Of a stretch of DNA of 42,225 bases, positions 23,947 through 31,945 are shown one piece after another. Location of the stretch: the NCBI GenBank assembly GCA_964371655.1, contig CAYJOD010000053.1, positions 1-42,225 on the forward strand. The letters are read 5' to 3'. Each line of letters begins with the position of its first letter. Positions within the stretch are counted from its first letter, which is position 1. Position numbers and translations under genes: made by a program. This DNA comes from CAZGSN01 sp964371655 (GTDB taxonomy: Bacteria > Desulfobacterota > Binatia > HRBIN30). The notes under the pieces are model-generated. The model made no database searches and had not been told where the DNA came from. It worked only from the letters and a program-made list of their open reading frames with translations.

Positions 23947-24669
23947 ATGAATCCGGCGAATCGTGACAAGCTTCGGGCGCGTGTGGTGGCGGCGGCGCAG
24001 GTGGCCTTGGCGCAGCAAGGGTACGTTAGCCCGCTCGACGTGCTGATGGGGATTGGGTGGCTGCCTCCATCAACCGAGGCACGCTGGAGGCAGGGACGCG
24101 TGTCGTATCTCGAGTCCGGGATGCAAGCCAACCTGGCGCGGATTTCGGAGGCGATGAAGATGTTCCGCGCCTGGGCGGTGGAGAACCATCTTTATCCGAG
24201 CGAGACCGCCTACGTCGCGCGCGCACCGAGCCGGCCGCAATTGCGCTTTTCCAAGAGCGGCGATCCGACGATCGAGCGTCTGTACCGGACCCATTGGGTG
24301 TCGCGCGAGCTCTCGGAAGAAGAGCAGCAGCAGATCAAGGTCAAGGCAAGCCAGCCGCCTGAGCTCGTGGTGATTCAACCGCACAACCAGGACTGGAAGT
24401 GTCACCGCTGCGGCGGCAGCGGTGAGCTTCTCATGATGGAGGATCCGGGGCCCGCGTGTCTCGCGTGCGTCGGTCTGGGAGATCTCGTGTTCCTGCCCGC
24501 TGGCGACGCGAAAGTCAGCCGCAGGGCCAAGGCGAACAGCGACGTGTACGCCGTGGTGGTTCGCTTCAGCCGCACCCGCAAGCGTTACGAGCGCCAGGGC
24601 CTGCTGGTCAGACCGGAGGCGCTGCGCCTGGCGGTCGATTCGGCTGCGAAGGACGAATGCGACGCCTGA
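23947..24669 (+). CDS. Zinc-ribbon protein, DUF2293-like N-terminal part, probably truncated
   Basis: 240 residues from ATG 23947 (MNPANRDKLR); the upstream frame through the hexamer tract is not believed. Residues about 10-40 and 55-125 form a conserved helical part (MQANLARISEAMKMFRAWA, WVSRELSEEEQQQ). A zinc ribbon with C152-x2-C155 and C171-x2-C174 follows, then DVYAVVVRFSRTRKRYERQG. I recall this layout from proteins that continue into a C-terminal DUF2293 domain. Here the frame stops after AAKDECDA, and hexamer-like sequence (24685-24740) follows, so the end seems lost. The family function is unknown. Confidence 0.65.
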   Translation: MNPANRDKLRARVVAAAQVALAQQGYVSPLDVLMGIGWLPPSTEARWRQGRVSYLESGMQANLARISEAMKMFRAWAVENHLYPSETAYVARAPSRPQLRFSKSGDPTIERLYRTHWVSRELSEEEQQQIKVKASQPPELVVIQPHNQDWKCHRCGGSGELLMMEDPGPACLACVGLGDLVFLPAGDAKVSRRAKANSDVYAVVVRFSRTRKRYERQGLLVRPEALRLAVDSAAKDECDA

Positions 24670-24738
24670 GGAGACGCCGTCGTAGGCGCCTCGCGTATCG
24701 ATCGGGGTCGGCGTCGCTATCGGCATCGGTATCGATCC

Positions 24739-24825
24739 GTCCAGTCGTTCGTGGCCGAGCCCGGTAACTCGGGCGGCCCGCTCATCAATCCGAAGGGCGA
24801 AGTGGTCGGCCCTACTGGCCGAATT
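24739..24825 (+). pseudogene. Remnant of a DegP/HtrA serine protease (active-site segment)
   Basis: In one frame the DNA reads AEPGNSGGPLINPKGEVVG (24754-24810), which is the catalytic-serine segment of HtrA/DegP proteases (NPGNSGGPL with the nucleophile Ser, then the usual N-x-x-GEVVGI). Before and after it the frame gives unrelated Arg/Tyr tract sequence, and there is no start codon or PDZ domain. So only about 20 codons of the protease survive. Relic of a deleted gene or a recombination scar. Confidence 0.7.
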
Positions 24826-24850
24826 GAAGCGCGATCCGTGGAAAGAGGGC

Positions 24851-24898
24851 TCCGGAATGCTTGAGTTGTTCCTGAAGCCAGAGGCCGGATGTCTGAAG
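24851..24898. repeat. 48-bp dispersed repeat, copy 2
   Basis: Begins TCCGGAATGCTTGAGTTG and ends GATGTCTGAAG; 44 of 48 bases match copy 1 at 15848-15895. It follows directly after the DegP fragment, whose reading frame ends at its edge. Confidence 0.8.
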
Positions 24899-25026
24899 TT
24901 CGGATGCGGTTACCGTTGCGGACTCGGATGCGGATGCAGATACGCAGTGGCTGTGGTTACGGACCCGGCCGCGCTCGACGCGCGGATTGCTCCTTGGCTG
25001 TTCCTCCGCGTTCCCGCCGCCGCGCG

Positions 25027-25055
25027 TGTAACCTAATTGTAATCTTGCATTAACC
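25027..25055 (+). promoter_or_regulatory. Pho-box-like direct repeats
   Basis: TGTAACC (25027-25033), TGTAATC (25038-25044) and ATTAACC (25049-25055) recur every 11 bp, the 7-bp repeat plus 4-bp spacer of PhoB boxes. TAATCT (25076-25081) could be the -10. It lies about 65 bp before the porin gene that heads the pst/pho cluster, which codes its own PhoB. Binding not shown. Confidence 0.65.
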
Positions 25056-25119
25056 TCCACGTCGCCTTGCTTGTGTAATCTAGCAACATGAGTTTCAGAG
25101 GAACGGAGGGAACGACGAT

Positions 25120-26553
25120 ATGAAGCAATGGGGAATATTCGCAATCGCACTTGTCGTATCGGCAAGCCCGGCGTGGGCGGCGCGGGACATGTGCAAGATC
25201 CTTAAGGACAAGGGCGTCCTGAACGACGTCGAGTACAACGAGTGCAAGGCGGCCCAGGAGAAGGATCAGGCGGAGAGTGAAAGCAAGACCAAGGAGGTGC
25301 TCGGCTTGCGACTGCCGAAATGGGTCGACGCCGTGACCCCGTTCGGCGATCTGCGTAATCGCTGGGAAGGCTTCTATGAAGACGGTCTCGCCGCGCGCAA
25401 CCGCTACCGCATCCGGGGCCGCTTCGGATTGAACGTTGCCGCCAACGACGAGCTCAGCGGCACGTTCAGGCTGGCTACGGGAAACCCGGACGATCCCATC
25501 TCGCGCAACCAAACGCTCGATCGTACCTTCTCGCAAAAGCCGTTCAGCTTGGATCAAGCCTACATCACCCTCAAACCGGGAAAGACCTTCCACATCGCAC
25601 CCGGCTGGATCACGATCCTCGCCGGTAAGACCCCGGTCGCGGCGTATAAACTATCGGAGTTGGTTTGGGACGACGACCTTACCCCCGACGGCGCTACCGA
25701 GATTTTCGGCCTCTACGACCGGAAAGAAGGCTTTCTGCGTAATCTTCGGATCAACGCCTTCGAGTGGGTGGTCGACGAGATCGCCGCCAATCAAGACCCG
25801 TGGATGGGCGGCGCTCAGTTGGTTGCGGACACCGCACTCGGGAGCACGGCCAACTGGAGCCTCGGCCTCGCCGATTACCACTGGGAAAACATGAACAGCG
25901 TCGCGCAAAAGTACCTGAGCTCGTTGAGCGCGGGTGCGAGCTCGGGTGCGGCGTTTGTGACCAACAGTAACCGCAATGGACAACTCGCCAACAGCAACTC
26001 CTTGACCTTCGCCACGGATCCGACCGATGCAACCAAGAAGCGCATCACCGGCTTCCGCGAGAGATTCAACATCATCAATGCCAACAGCGAGCTCAACTTC
26101 GCCAACCCCGTGGGTCTCGGCATCCCTGGCGGTCTCTTCGTCGACTACGCCTACAACACGCAGGCGGACACGAAGAACCAGGGACTCAATCTCGGAGTCG
26201 GCCTTGGGAAAGCCGGAAAGGGTTGGTACAGCAACAGCCTCAAGAACGCCGGCGATTGGGGCACGTCCTATACCTTCGCGTGGGTGGAGAAAGATGCCGT
26301 ACCGAGCGCGTTTAGTTACAGCGACATCGATTACGTGCAGACCGCTCAGACGCAGAAGGGCTCGACCAACGTGGTCGCTCACATCATCCGCTTCGACTAC
26401 GCCGTGTTCGCCAACTTCCAGCTCACCGCCAAGCTGCACTTCATCAACGCGCTCGATCGCAAGAGCGCGACCACGGTCAGCGGCGGTGGGCTCGGCAACA
26501 CCGGGAACCCAACCCTGCTGCGCAGCCAGCTCGACGCTGTTTTCAAATTCTAA
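25120..26553 (+). CDS. Phosphate-regulon outer-membrane porin
   Basis: 477 residues. Signal peptide 1-20 (SASPAWAA), then a short helix with two Cys (MCKILKDKGVLNDVEYNECK), an oligomerisation-like lead common in this porin group, and about 400 residues of alternating beta-strands (FGDLRNRWEGFYEDGL, NRYRIRGRFGLNV, GTFRLATGN). It ends in QLDAVFKF, with the C-terminal Phe typical of outer-membrane barrels. Looks like the 'putative porin' family. Good ribosome site (GGAGGG, about 9 bases). A 12-codon mini-ORF at 25088-25123 overlaps the start (ATATGA). Its position directly before pstS, after a Pho-box-like site, suggests a phosphate or anion porin. Confidence 0.85.
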   Translation: MKQWGIFAIALVVSASPAWAARDMCKILKDKGVLNDVEYNECKAAQEKDQAESESKTKEVLGLRLPKWVDAVTPFGDLRNRWEGFYEDGLAARNRYRIRGRFGLNVAANDELSGTFRLATGNPDDPISRNQTLDRTFSQKPFSLDQAYITLKPGKTFHIAPGWITILAGKTPVAAYKLSELVWDDDLTPDGATEIFGLYDRKEGFLRNLRINAFEWVVDEIAANQDPWMGGAQLVADTALGSTANWSLGLADYHWENMNSVAQKYLSSLSAGASSGAAFVTNSNRNGQLANSNSLTFATDPTDATKKRITGFRERFNIINANSELNFANPVGLGIPGGLFVDYAYNTQADTKNQGLNLGVGLGKAGKGWYSNSLKNAGDWGTSYTFAWVEKDAVPSAFSYSDIDYVQTAQTQKGSTNVVAHIIRFDYAVFANFQLTAKLHFINALDRKSATTVSGGGLGNTGNPTLLRSQLDAVFKF

Positions 26554-26576
26554 CTTGGCACTCGAGGAGGACAGTC

Positions 26577-27548
26577 ATGCGTAAGCTCATTTTGATTCTT
26601 TCAGTCGCAGGCATCTTCGTCGCCAGCGGCACGACGCAGGCACAAGACGCCTTGAAGGTCGATCCCGCCATCCCCGCCTATCAGAAGGTGAGCGGCATTT
26701 CCGGCAATCTCAACAGCGTCGGCTCCGACACCATGAACAACCTGATGACGCTGTGGGCCGAAGGGTTCGCAAAGTTCTATCCCAACGTGAAGATCCAAGT
26801 GGAAGGCAAGGGGTCGAGCACGGCTCCGCCGGCGCTGATTTCGGGAACGGCGCAGCTCGGACCGATGTCGCGCCCGATGAAGAATACGGAGATCGACGCC
26901 TTCGAAGCGCAGTACGGTCACAAGCCGATCGCCCTGCGCTCGTCGCTCGATTCACTTGCGGTGTACGTCAACAAGGACAATCCGCTCGAATCGCTGCTGA
27001 TCCCGCAAGTCGATGCGATCTTCTCGAAGAGCCGGGCCTTGGGTTACAAGGAGCCGATCTCGACGTGGGGCCAAGTCGGCTTGACCGGCGAGTGGGCAAC
27101 GCGGCAGATCAGTCTGTATGGTCGCAACTCGGCTTCCGGAACCTACGGGTTCTTCAAAGAGCACGCTCTCGGCAACGGCGACTACCGGGACGAGGTCAAG
27201 GAACAGCCGGGCTCGGCGTCTGTCGTTCAAGGTATCACCGAAGATCCAGTCGGGATCGGCTACAGCGGCATCGGCTATCGTACGTCCGGAGTCAAAGCCG
27301 TTGCCCTGGCTCCCAAAGCCGGCAGCGCGGCGATCGCCCCCAACGCGACCAATGTCTACAACGGCACCTATCCTCTGACTCGCTTTCTCTTCCTTTGCAT
27401 CAACAAGGACCCGGACAAGGGGCTCGATCCCCTCGTTCGCGAATTCGTCAAGTTCATCTTCTCCAAGGAAGGACAGGAGGTCGTGATCAAGGACGGCTAC
27501 TTGCCTGTGCCCGCCAAGGTTGCGATGGAGGAAATCGGTAAGTTGTAG
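26577..27548 (+). CDS. pstS: Phosphate-binding protein PstS
   Basis: 323 residues. Signal peptide about 1-22 (GTTQAQ). The periplasmic receptor of the high-affinity phosphate ABC transporter. Phosphate-binding motifs are visible: SVGSDTMNN (about 47-55), the GKGSSTAPPALISG loop, and GRNSASGTYGFF (about 182-193). Ribosome site GAGGAGGA before the ATG. It follows the porin by 23 bp. A hairpin (27569-27593) lies between it and pstC, as often seen where pstS mRNA is made in excess. Confidence 0.95.
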   Translation: MRKLILILSVAGIFVASGTTQAQDALKVDPAIPAYQKVSGISGNLNSVGSDTMNNLMTLWAEGFAKFYPNVKIQVEGKGSSTAPPALISGTAQLGPMSRPMKNTEIDAFEAQYGHKPIALRSSLDSLAVYVNKDNPLESLLIPQVDAIFSKSRALGYKEPISTWGQVGLTGEWATRQISLYGRNSASGTYGFFKEHALGNGDYRDEVKEQPGSASVVQGITEDPVGIGYSGIGYRTSGVKAVALAPKAGSAAIAPNATNVYNGTYPLTRFLFLCINKDPDKGLDPLVREFVKFIFSKEGQEVVIKDGYLPVPAKVAMEEIGKL

Positions 27549-27568
27549 GAGCGCAGGCCATGCTCGGG

Positions 27569-27593
27569 AACGTCGGACTCCGGCCCGACCGTT
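27569..27593 (+). other. Hairpin between pstS and pstC
   Basis: AACGTCGG (27569-27576) pairs with CCGACCGTT (27585-27593) with one bulged base. There is no T-tract, so it is more likely an mRNA-stability or partial-attenuation element than a terminator. Confidence 0.5.
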
Positions 27594-27603
27594 CAGGAGA
27601 ACT

Positions 27604-29850
27604 ATGCCAAGTGATGCGGTGACTGCGTTCGGCGGCCCAGCGCGATCTGTCGCGATGGGCCGCCGGCAGTTGGTGGACAAAGCTGCGGGCTGGGTCGTCG
27701 GTGCCGGCGGCCTCGCCACCGTCGCCAGTATCTTGGCAATTCTCGTCTTCATCACCGTCGAGGTGTTTCCCCTGTGGCGGGCGCCGAGGGCGCAACCTGC
27801 CGCATCAGTTGCGCTCGCGGTTGACCAAGCACTGTTGGGTGCCGCGAGCGATGAGTACCGGCAGCTGCTCTACGGCGTAAGCGCCGACGGGATGTTGAAG
27901 TTCGTGCCGCTTCAGGGTGGCGAGGCGCCGGCAGCCGTGCCAATCGCAGCCTTGGAAGGTCATCAGGTCGGTAGCGTCGCGCGCGCCGGCAAGGACCAGC
28001 TGATCATTTCCACCACCGACGGCACGGCCGTTGGGATTCGCGTCGCCTTCGACGCCAAGCGCGAGGGCTCCACGCGTAGGTTGCGTCCGCGCCTGGAGGA
28101 GTTTGGTCGATGGACGCTCTTCGATGCGGCACCGCTACGCGCCGTCGCTTCGAGCGCGCCCGACGACACCGGCATCACCCTGATCGCCGCCGCTGCGGGC
28201 GCTCCGGTCATGCTCGCCGTCAGCGAGAGCCGCAACGTGTTCGGTGACGTGCAACGCAGCGAGGTGCGACGCGACCTGCCCCTCAAGTCCGACGCGAGTG
28301 TGTCGGCGCTCGCGGTGACGGCCAACGGCAAGCGCGCCTTCGTCGGTACGTCGGATGGTTGGGTTCACTACTGGGATATTAGCGACAAAGAAACCCCTCG
28401 CCTGGTCGATGCCGTTCACGTCGCCACCGAACGCGGCACCGCGGTCACGGCGTTGAGCGTCCTCATCGGCGACACCGCACTGGTCGTCGGCGACGCCGCC
28501 GGCAGCGTCAGCGTATGGTTCCCGGTACGCGACGCGGTTCAAGAAAGCGGCTGGCGCCTGCAGCGCGTGCACGATTTCGAGCCCCACCAGGCGGCGGTTA
28601 CGGTCATCGCCCCGTCGCCGCGCGACAAGGGATTCCTGAGCGCCGATGCGAACGGCCGCATCGCCCTGCGCCATTCGACCAGCGCCCAAACTCTCCTTTG
28701 GCTCGATGCGAGTCAGGGTGTGCGTGATCTTGTCTTCGCGCCCAAGGCCGACGCTGCGATCGCGACACTGGCGTCGGGCGAGATCCGCAGCTGGGACATC
28801 GTCAATCCGCATCCCGAGATCAGCCTCAGCACTCTGTTCGGTAAAGTCTGGTACGAAGGTTACGAAGAGCCCGCGTACGTTTGGCAATCCACCGGCGGCA
28901 CCGACGCGGTCGAACCGAAATTCAGCCTGGTACCGCTGATCATTGGGACCCTCAAAGGGACCTTCTACGCGCTGCTGTTCGCCGTACCCATCGCCGTGTT
29001 GGCGGCGATCTATACCTCGCAGTTCATGCATCCGCGCGTGCGCGCGATCGTCAAGCCGGTCATCGAGTTGATGGCCGCTCTACCCAGTGTGGTTCTTGGA
29101 TTCCTTGCCGGCCTGTGGCTGGCGCCGGTGTTGGAGGACTTTGTTCCGGCGCTGCTTGCGATGCTGATTGTCGTGCCCGGGTTCACCTTCGGTTTCGGCT
29201 TCGCCTGGCAGGCGTTGCCGCTGTCGCTGCGCGCCCGCGTTCGTGACGGTTACGAGCTCGGGGTGCTCGCGCTTGTGCTGGTGGCCGCCGTGCAGGCGTG
29301 CATCGCGGCAAACGGTTTCTTCGAAGACGTATTGTTCGCCGGCAACTTCCGCGGATGGTTACTTCAGGAAGCCGGCTTGCGCTTCGATCAGCGCAACTGC
29401 CTAGTCGTCGGCTTTGCCATGGGCTTCGCCGTCATCCCGATCATCTTCACGATCGCCGAAGATGCGCTGTCGAACGTGCCGCAACGGCTGATCTCGGCGT
29501 CGTTGGCGTTGGGCGCGACGCGCTGGCAGACGGCGATGCGGGTCGTGTTTCCTACGGCGAGCCCGGGAATCTTCTCGGCGATCATGGTCGGCTTTGGCCG
29601 CGCCGTCGGCGAAACCATGATCGTGCTGATGGCCACCGGCAATACGCCGATCTTGGACTTCAACATCTTCACCGGGATGCGCACGCTCGCGGCCAACATT
29701 GCTGTGGAGATTCCGGAGGCGCCGCAGGGCGGCACCCTGTATCGCGTCCTGTTCCTGGCGGCATTGATGCTGTTCGCGGCGACCTTCGTGTTGAACACCG
29801 TCGCCGAGGTCGTCCGCCAGCGTTTACGCAAGCGTTACCAGCAGCTGTAG
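27604..29850 (+). CDS. pstC: Phosphate ABC transporter permease PstC with large periplasmic insertion
   Basis: 748 residues from ATG 27604, with AGGAGA just before it. TM1 is about residues 27-57. Residues about 58-435 are a beta-propeller-like insertion with WD40-style strands (KRAFVGTSDGWVHYWDISD, LVVGDAAGSVSVWFP, FLSADANGRIALRHS, ATLASGEIRSWDI). The classic permease part starts about residue 440 (LIIGTLKGTFYALLFAVPIA) and holds the binding-protein-dependent inner-membrane signature (LGATRWQTAMRVVFP). Standard PstC is about 300-320 residues; longer forms occur in Pseudomonas and other bacteria. The insertion probably faces the periplasm. Confidence 0.92.
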   Translation: MPSDAVTAFGGPARSVAMGRRQLVDKAAGWVVGAGGLATVASILAILVFITVEVFPLWRAPRAQPAASVALAVDQALLGAASDEYRQLLYGVSADGMLKFVPLQGGEAPAAVPIAALEGHQVGSVARAGKDQLIISTTDGTAVGIRVAFDAKREGSTRRLRPRLEEFGRWTLFDAAPLRAVASSAPDDTGITLIAAAAGAPVMLAVSESRNVFGDVQRSEVRRDLPLKSDASVSALAVTANGKRAFVGTSDGWVHYWDISDKETPRLVDAVHVATERGTAVTALSVLIGDTALVVGDAAGSVSVWFPVRDAVQESGWRLQRVHDFEPHQAAVTVIAPSPRDKGFLSADANGRIALRHSTSAQTLLWLDASQGVRDLVFAPKADAAIATLASGEIRSWDIVNPHPEISLSTLFGKVWYEGYEEPAYVWQSTGGTDAVEPKFSLVPLIIGTLKGTFYALLFAVPIAVLAAIYTSQFMHPRVRAIVKPVIELMAALPSVVLGFLAGLWLAPVLEDFVPALLAMLIVVPGFTFGFGFAWQALPLSLRARVRDGYELGVLALVLVAAVQACIAANGFFEDVLFAGNFRGWLLQEAGLRFDQRNCLVVGFAMGFAVIPIIFTIAEDALSNVPQRLISASLALGATRWQTAMRVVFPTASPGIFSAIMVGFGRAVGETMIVLMATGNTPILDFNIFTGMRTLAANIAVEIPEAPQGGTLYRVLFLAALMLFAATFVLNTVAEVVRQRLRKRYQQL

Positions 29851-29925
29851 TGAGGCGAGTGTGGCGAGTTGCAAGATCCCGGAAGAAATGGAGCCCCCGA
29901 AATTGCGCCGTCACCCTCACCCCGG

Positions 29926-30123
29926 CCCTCTCCCAAAGGGGACCGTCGATTTGCTTGCGAACCTGCCCTTCGAGACGCCGCCAGGAAAGGGCGGCTCCTC
30001 AGGGCGAACGGAGCCTGGCTTGATATCCTTGAGCATTTGTCCGTTCGTGCTGAGGAGGCCCCTTCTTCTGGGGCCGTCTCGAAGCACGGTTCCGAGTTTA
30101 TCGACAGTCCCAAAGGGAGAGGG
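29926..30123. repeat. 198-bp imperfect palindrome between pstC and pstA
   Basis: The left half (from CCCTCTCCC at 29926) and right half (to GGGAGAGGG at 30123) are near reverse complements along almost their whole length. CCCTCTCCCAAAGG...GTCGAT matches ATCGACAGTCCCAAAGGGAGAGGG, CCTTCGAGACG matches CGTCTCGAAG, and CTCCTCAGGGCGAACGGA (29995-30012) matches TCCGTTCGTGCTGAGGAG (30040-30057) with two differences. No coding sequence. It lies inside the pst operon. Confidence 0.85.
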
Positions 30124-30207
30124 AGAAAGGAAAGCTCCCCTCGTCTGCGCCAATTCGGGTACGGGAGGGTTAGTCCCTTACCGGGGAAGTCTTGGGCAGA
30201 GCGGAAA

Positions 30208-30303
30208 GGAAATGGAAAACGGAAAACAGGAAACCGGAAACTGGAAATTGGTCGATTTGCCGGTTTCCCATCTCCGGTTTTCGGTTCCCTGTTTTCCATT
30301 TCT
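30208..30303. repeat. Second inverted repeat between pstC and pstA (GGAAA type)
   Basis: GGAAATGGAAAACGGAAAAC...GGAAACCGG (30208-30236) is a near reverse complement of CCGGTTTCCC...GTTTTCCATTTC (30260-30302). The unit GGAAACNGGAAA is repeated. Its end touches the pstA start. With the palindrome at 29926-30123 it fills most of the 461-bp gap between the two permease genes. Confidence 0.8.
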
Positions 30304-30311
30304 TCCGGCTC

Positions 30312-31937
30312 ATGGGCGGTATCATGGGTAAGATCCTCCGTAGCGGCGAACCGTTCATCTGGGTGACCGGTGCGGCGGTCGTCACCAGCCTGTTGATGAT
30401 CGCGGCGCTGATCTTTCTGGTCGCGACGCGTGCCCTCGGGTTCTTTTGGCCGAGCGCCATTGTTCAGATCGAGCTCACGAACGGAAGCAAGGCTCTTGGC
30501 GTTGTTCGCAACCGCGAGCCTCTGCCCCGCCACAACGATCCGTCGGGGTTGCTGCAGCGTCTGCAGTTGCAGGTGGGAAACCGCGACCTGTTCGCCGCCG
30601 ACTTCCGCTGGATCGACGAGTCGACGATCGCCGCGCGCAGCTATCCGGCCGACGCGCTCTGCCTCGAGCGTCAGGAGTGGGGCAACTTCTTCGGGTTCAT
30701 CAAAGAGATCCGCAGTGGCGATGCCGTGGTGGCGACGGGATCCGAGGAAGGCTGGAAGGCGCTCAACGGCCGGCTCGCCGCGGCGCGTTCCTTGGCGCAG
30801 CGGATCCGTCGCCTTGAGCGCAAGGAGATTGGGGCGATCAACTACGAGATGGAGCGGGTGCGGTTGCGGTTGAAGCGCGAGACCGCGGCAGGGGCATCGG
30901 CGGCAGATCTCACCGGCGACCGCGCCGCGATGCAGGAGCTCGATCAGCGCTACGCCAAGATCCAGCAGGAGTTGGACGAGTTGGTTCGACAGAGCCGCAA
31001 TGATCGCGCCGTCGTCGTCAGCGTCGACGGCCGCGAGAAAGAGTTGGCGCTGACGCAAATCGTACGCGCTTACCAGCCCAACGCCATGTCGACGGCGGCG
31101 AAGGTCGGGTTGTACCTGTCGCGGCTGTGGGAGTTCGTTGCTGACGACCCGCGCGAGTCGAACACCGAGGGCGGCGTGTTTCCGGCGATCTTCGGCACCG
31201 TGATGATGGTGGTGATCATGAGCATTGCGGTGGTTCCGTTCGGTGTCCTCACCGCGCTCTACTTGCGCGAGTACGCGCGCCAGGGAGCCTTCGTTCGTGT
31301 CGTTCGCGTGGCGGTGAACAACCTGGCCGGTGTGCCCTCGATCGTGTTTGGCGTGTTCGGCCTCGGATTCTTCGTCTACGTCATCGGCGGCAACATCGAC
31401 GCGCTGTTCTTTGCGGAACGTCTGCCGACTCCGACGTTCGGCACCGGCGGCATCCTGTGGGCGTCCCTGACGTTGGCACTGCTCACGGTTCCCGTCGTCG
31501 TCGTCGCCACCGAGGAGGCGCTCGCCGCCGTGCCGAAGGAAAATCGCGAGGGCTCGTTGGCGCTGGGCGCCACCAAGTTCGAAACCATCTGGCGCATCGT
31601 TCTCCCCAACGCGATGCCAGGCATCCTGACCGGCTTGATCCTGGCGATGGCGCGCGGCGCCGGCGAGGTCGCGCCGCTGATGATCACCGGCGTTGTAAAG
31701 CTCGCGCCCAGTCTGCCGCTCGACGGGTATTGGCCGTTTCTTCATTTGGATCGGAAGTTCATGCACCTCGGTTTTCACATCTACGACGTCGGCTTCCAAT
31801 CACCGAACGTGGAGGCGGCGAAGCCGATGGTGTACGCGACGACGTTGCTGCTAGTGGCGACGATCCTGATGCTGAACCTGGCCGCCATCTTGATCCGCAC
31901 ACGTCTGCGCCGGCGATTTACCAGTGCCACCTTCTGA
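30312..31937 (+). CDS. pstA: Phosphate ABC transporter permease PstA with periplasmic insertion
   Basis: 541 residues from ATG 30312; a second ATG at 30324 (MGKILRSGEPF) is also possible, and upstream frame to 30192 is repeat sequence. TM1 is about residues 15-42. Residues about 43-285 are an inserted, mostly helical and charged periplasmic domain (RIRRLERKEIGAINYEMER, RYAKIQQELDELVRQS: likely coiled coil). The permease core starts about residue 287 (VFPAIFGTVMMVVIM) and has the ABC-contact loop (SLALGATKFETIWRIVLP). Standard PstA is under 300 residues. PstC and PstA are both enlarged, so the extra parts may meet in the periplasm. Confidence 0.92.
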   Translation: MGGIMGKILRSGEPFIWVTGAAVVTSLLMIAALIFLVATRALGFFWPSAIVQIELTNGSKALGVVRNREPLPRHNDPSGLLQRLQLQVGNRDLFAADFRWIDESTIAARSYPADALCLERQEWGNFFGFIKEIRSGDAVVATGSEEGWKALNGRLAAARSLAQRIRRLERKEIGAINYEMERVRLRLKRETAAGASAADLTGDRAAMQELDQRYAKIQQELDELVRQSRNDRAVVVSVDGREKELALTQIVRAYQPNAMSTAAKVGLYLSRLWEFVADDPRESNTEGGVFPAIFGTVMMVVIMSIAVVPFGVLTALYLREYARQGAFVRVVRVAVNNLAGVPSIVFGVFGLGFFVYVIGGNIDALFFAERLPTPTFGTGGILWASLTLALLTVPVVVVATEEALAAVPKENREGSLALGATKFETIWRIVLPNAMPGILTGLILAMARGAGEVAPLMITGVVKLAPSLPLDGYWPFLHLDRKFMHLGFHIYDVGFQSPNVEAAKPMVYATTLLLVATILMLNLAAILIRTRLRRRFTSATF

Positions 31938-31945
31938 GGTAGACG

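Larger units (their letters stand above)
24670..25026. other. Non-coding stretch with tracts, repeat and gene remnant
   Basis: It holds a GGCATCGGTATCG-type tract (about 24695-24740), a DegP-like fragment, a 48-bp dispersed repeat (24851-24898), and a CGGATGCGGATGC tract (about 24898-24945). No intact gene. Confidence 0.65.

Noticed and set aside
29835..31799. 654-codon minus-strand ORF opposite pstA and the palindrome
   Set aside because: Shadow of pstA and repeat sequence; no domain and no ribosome site.
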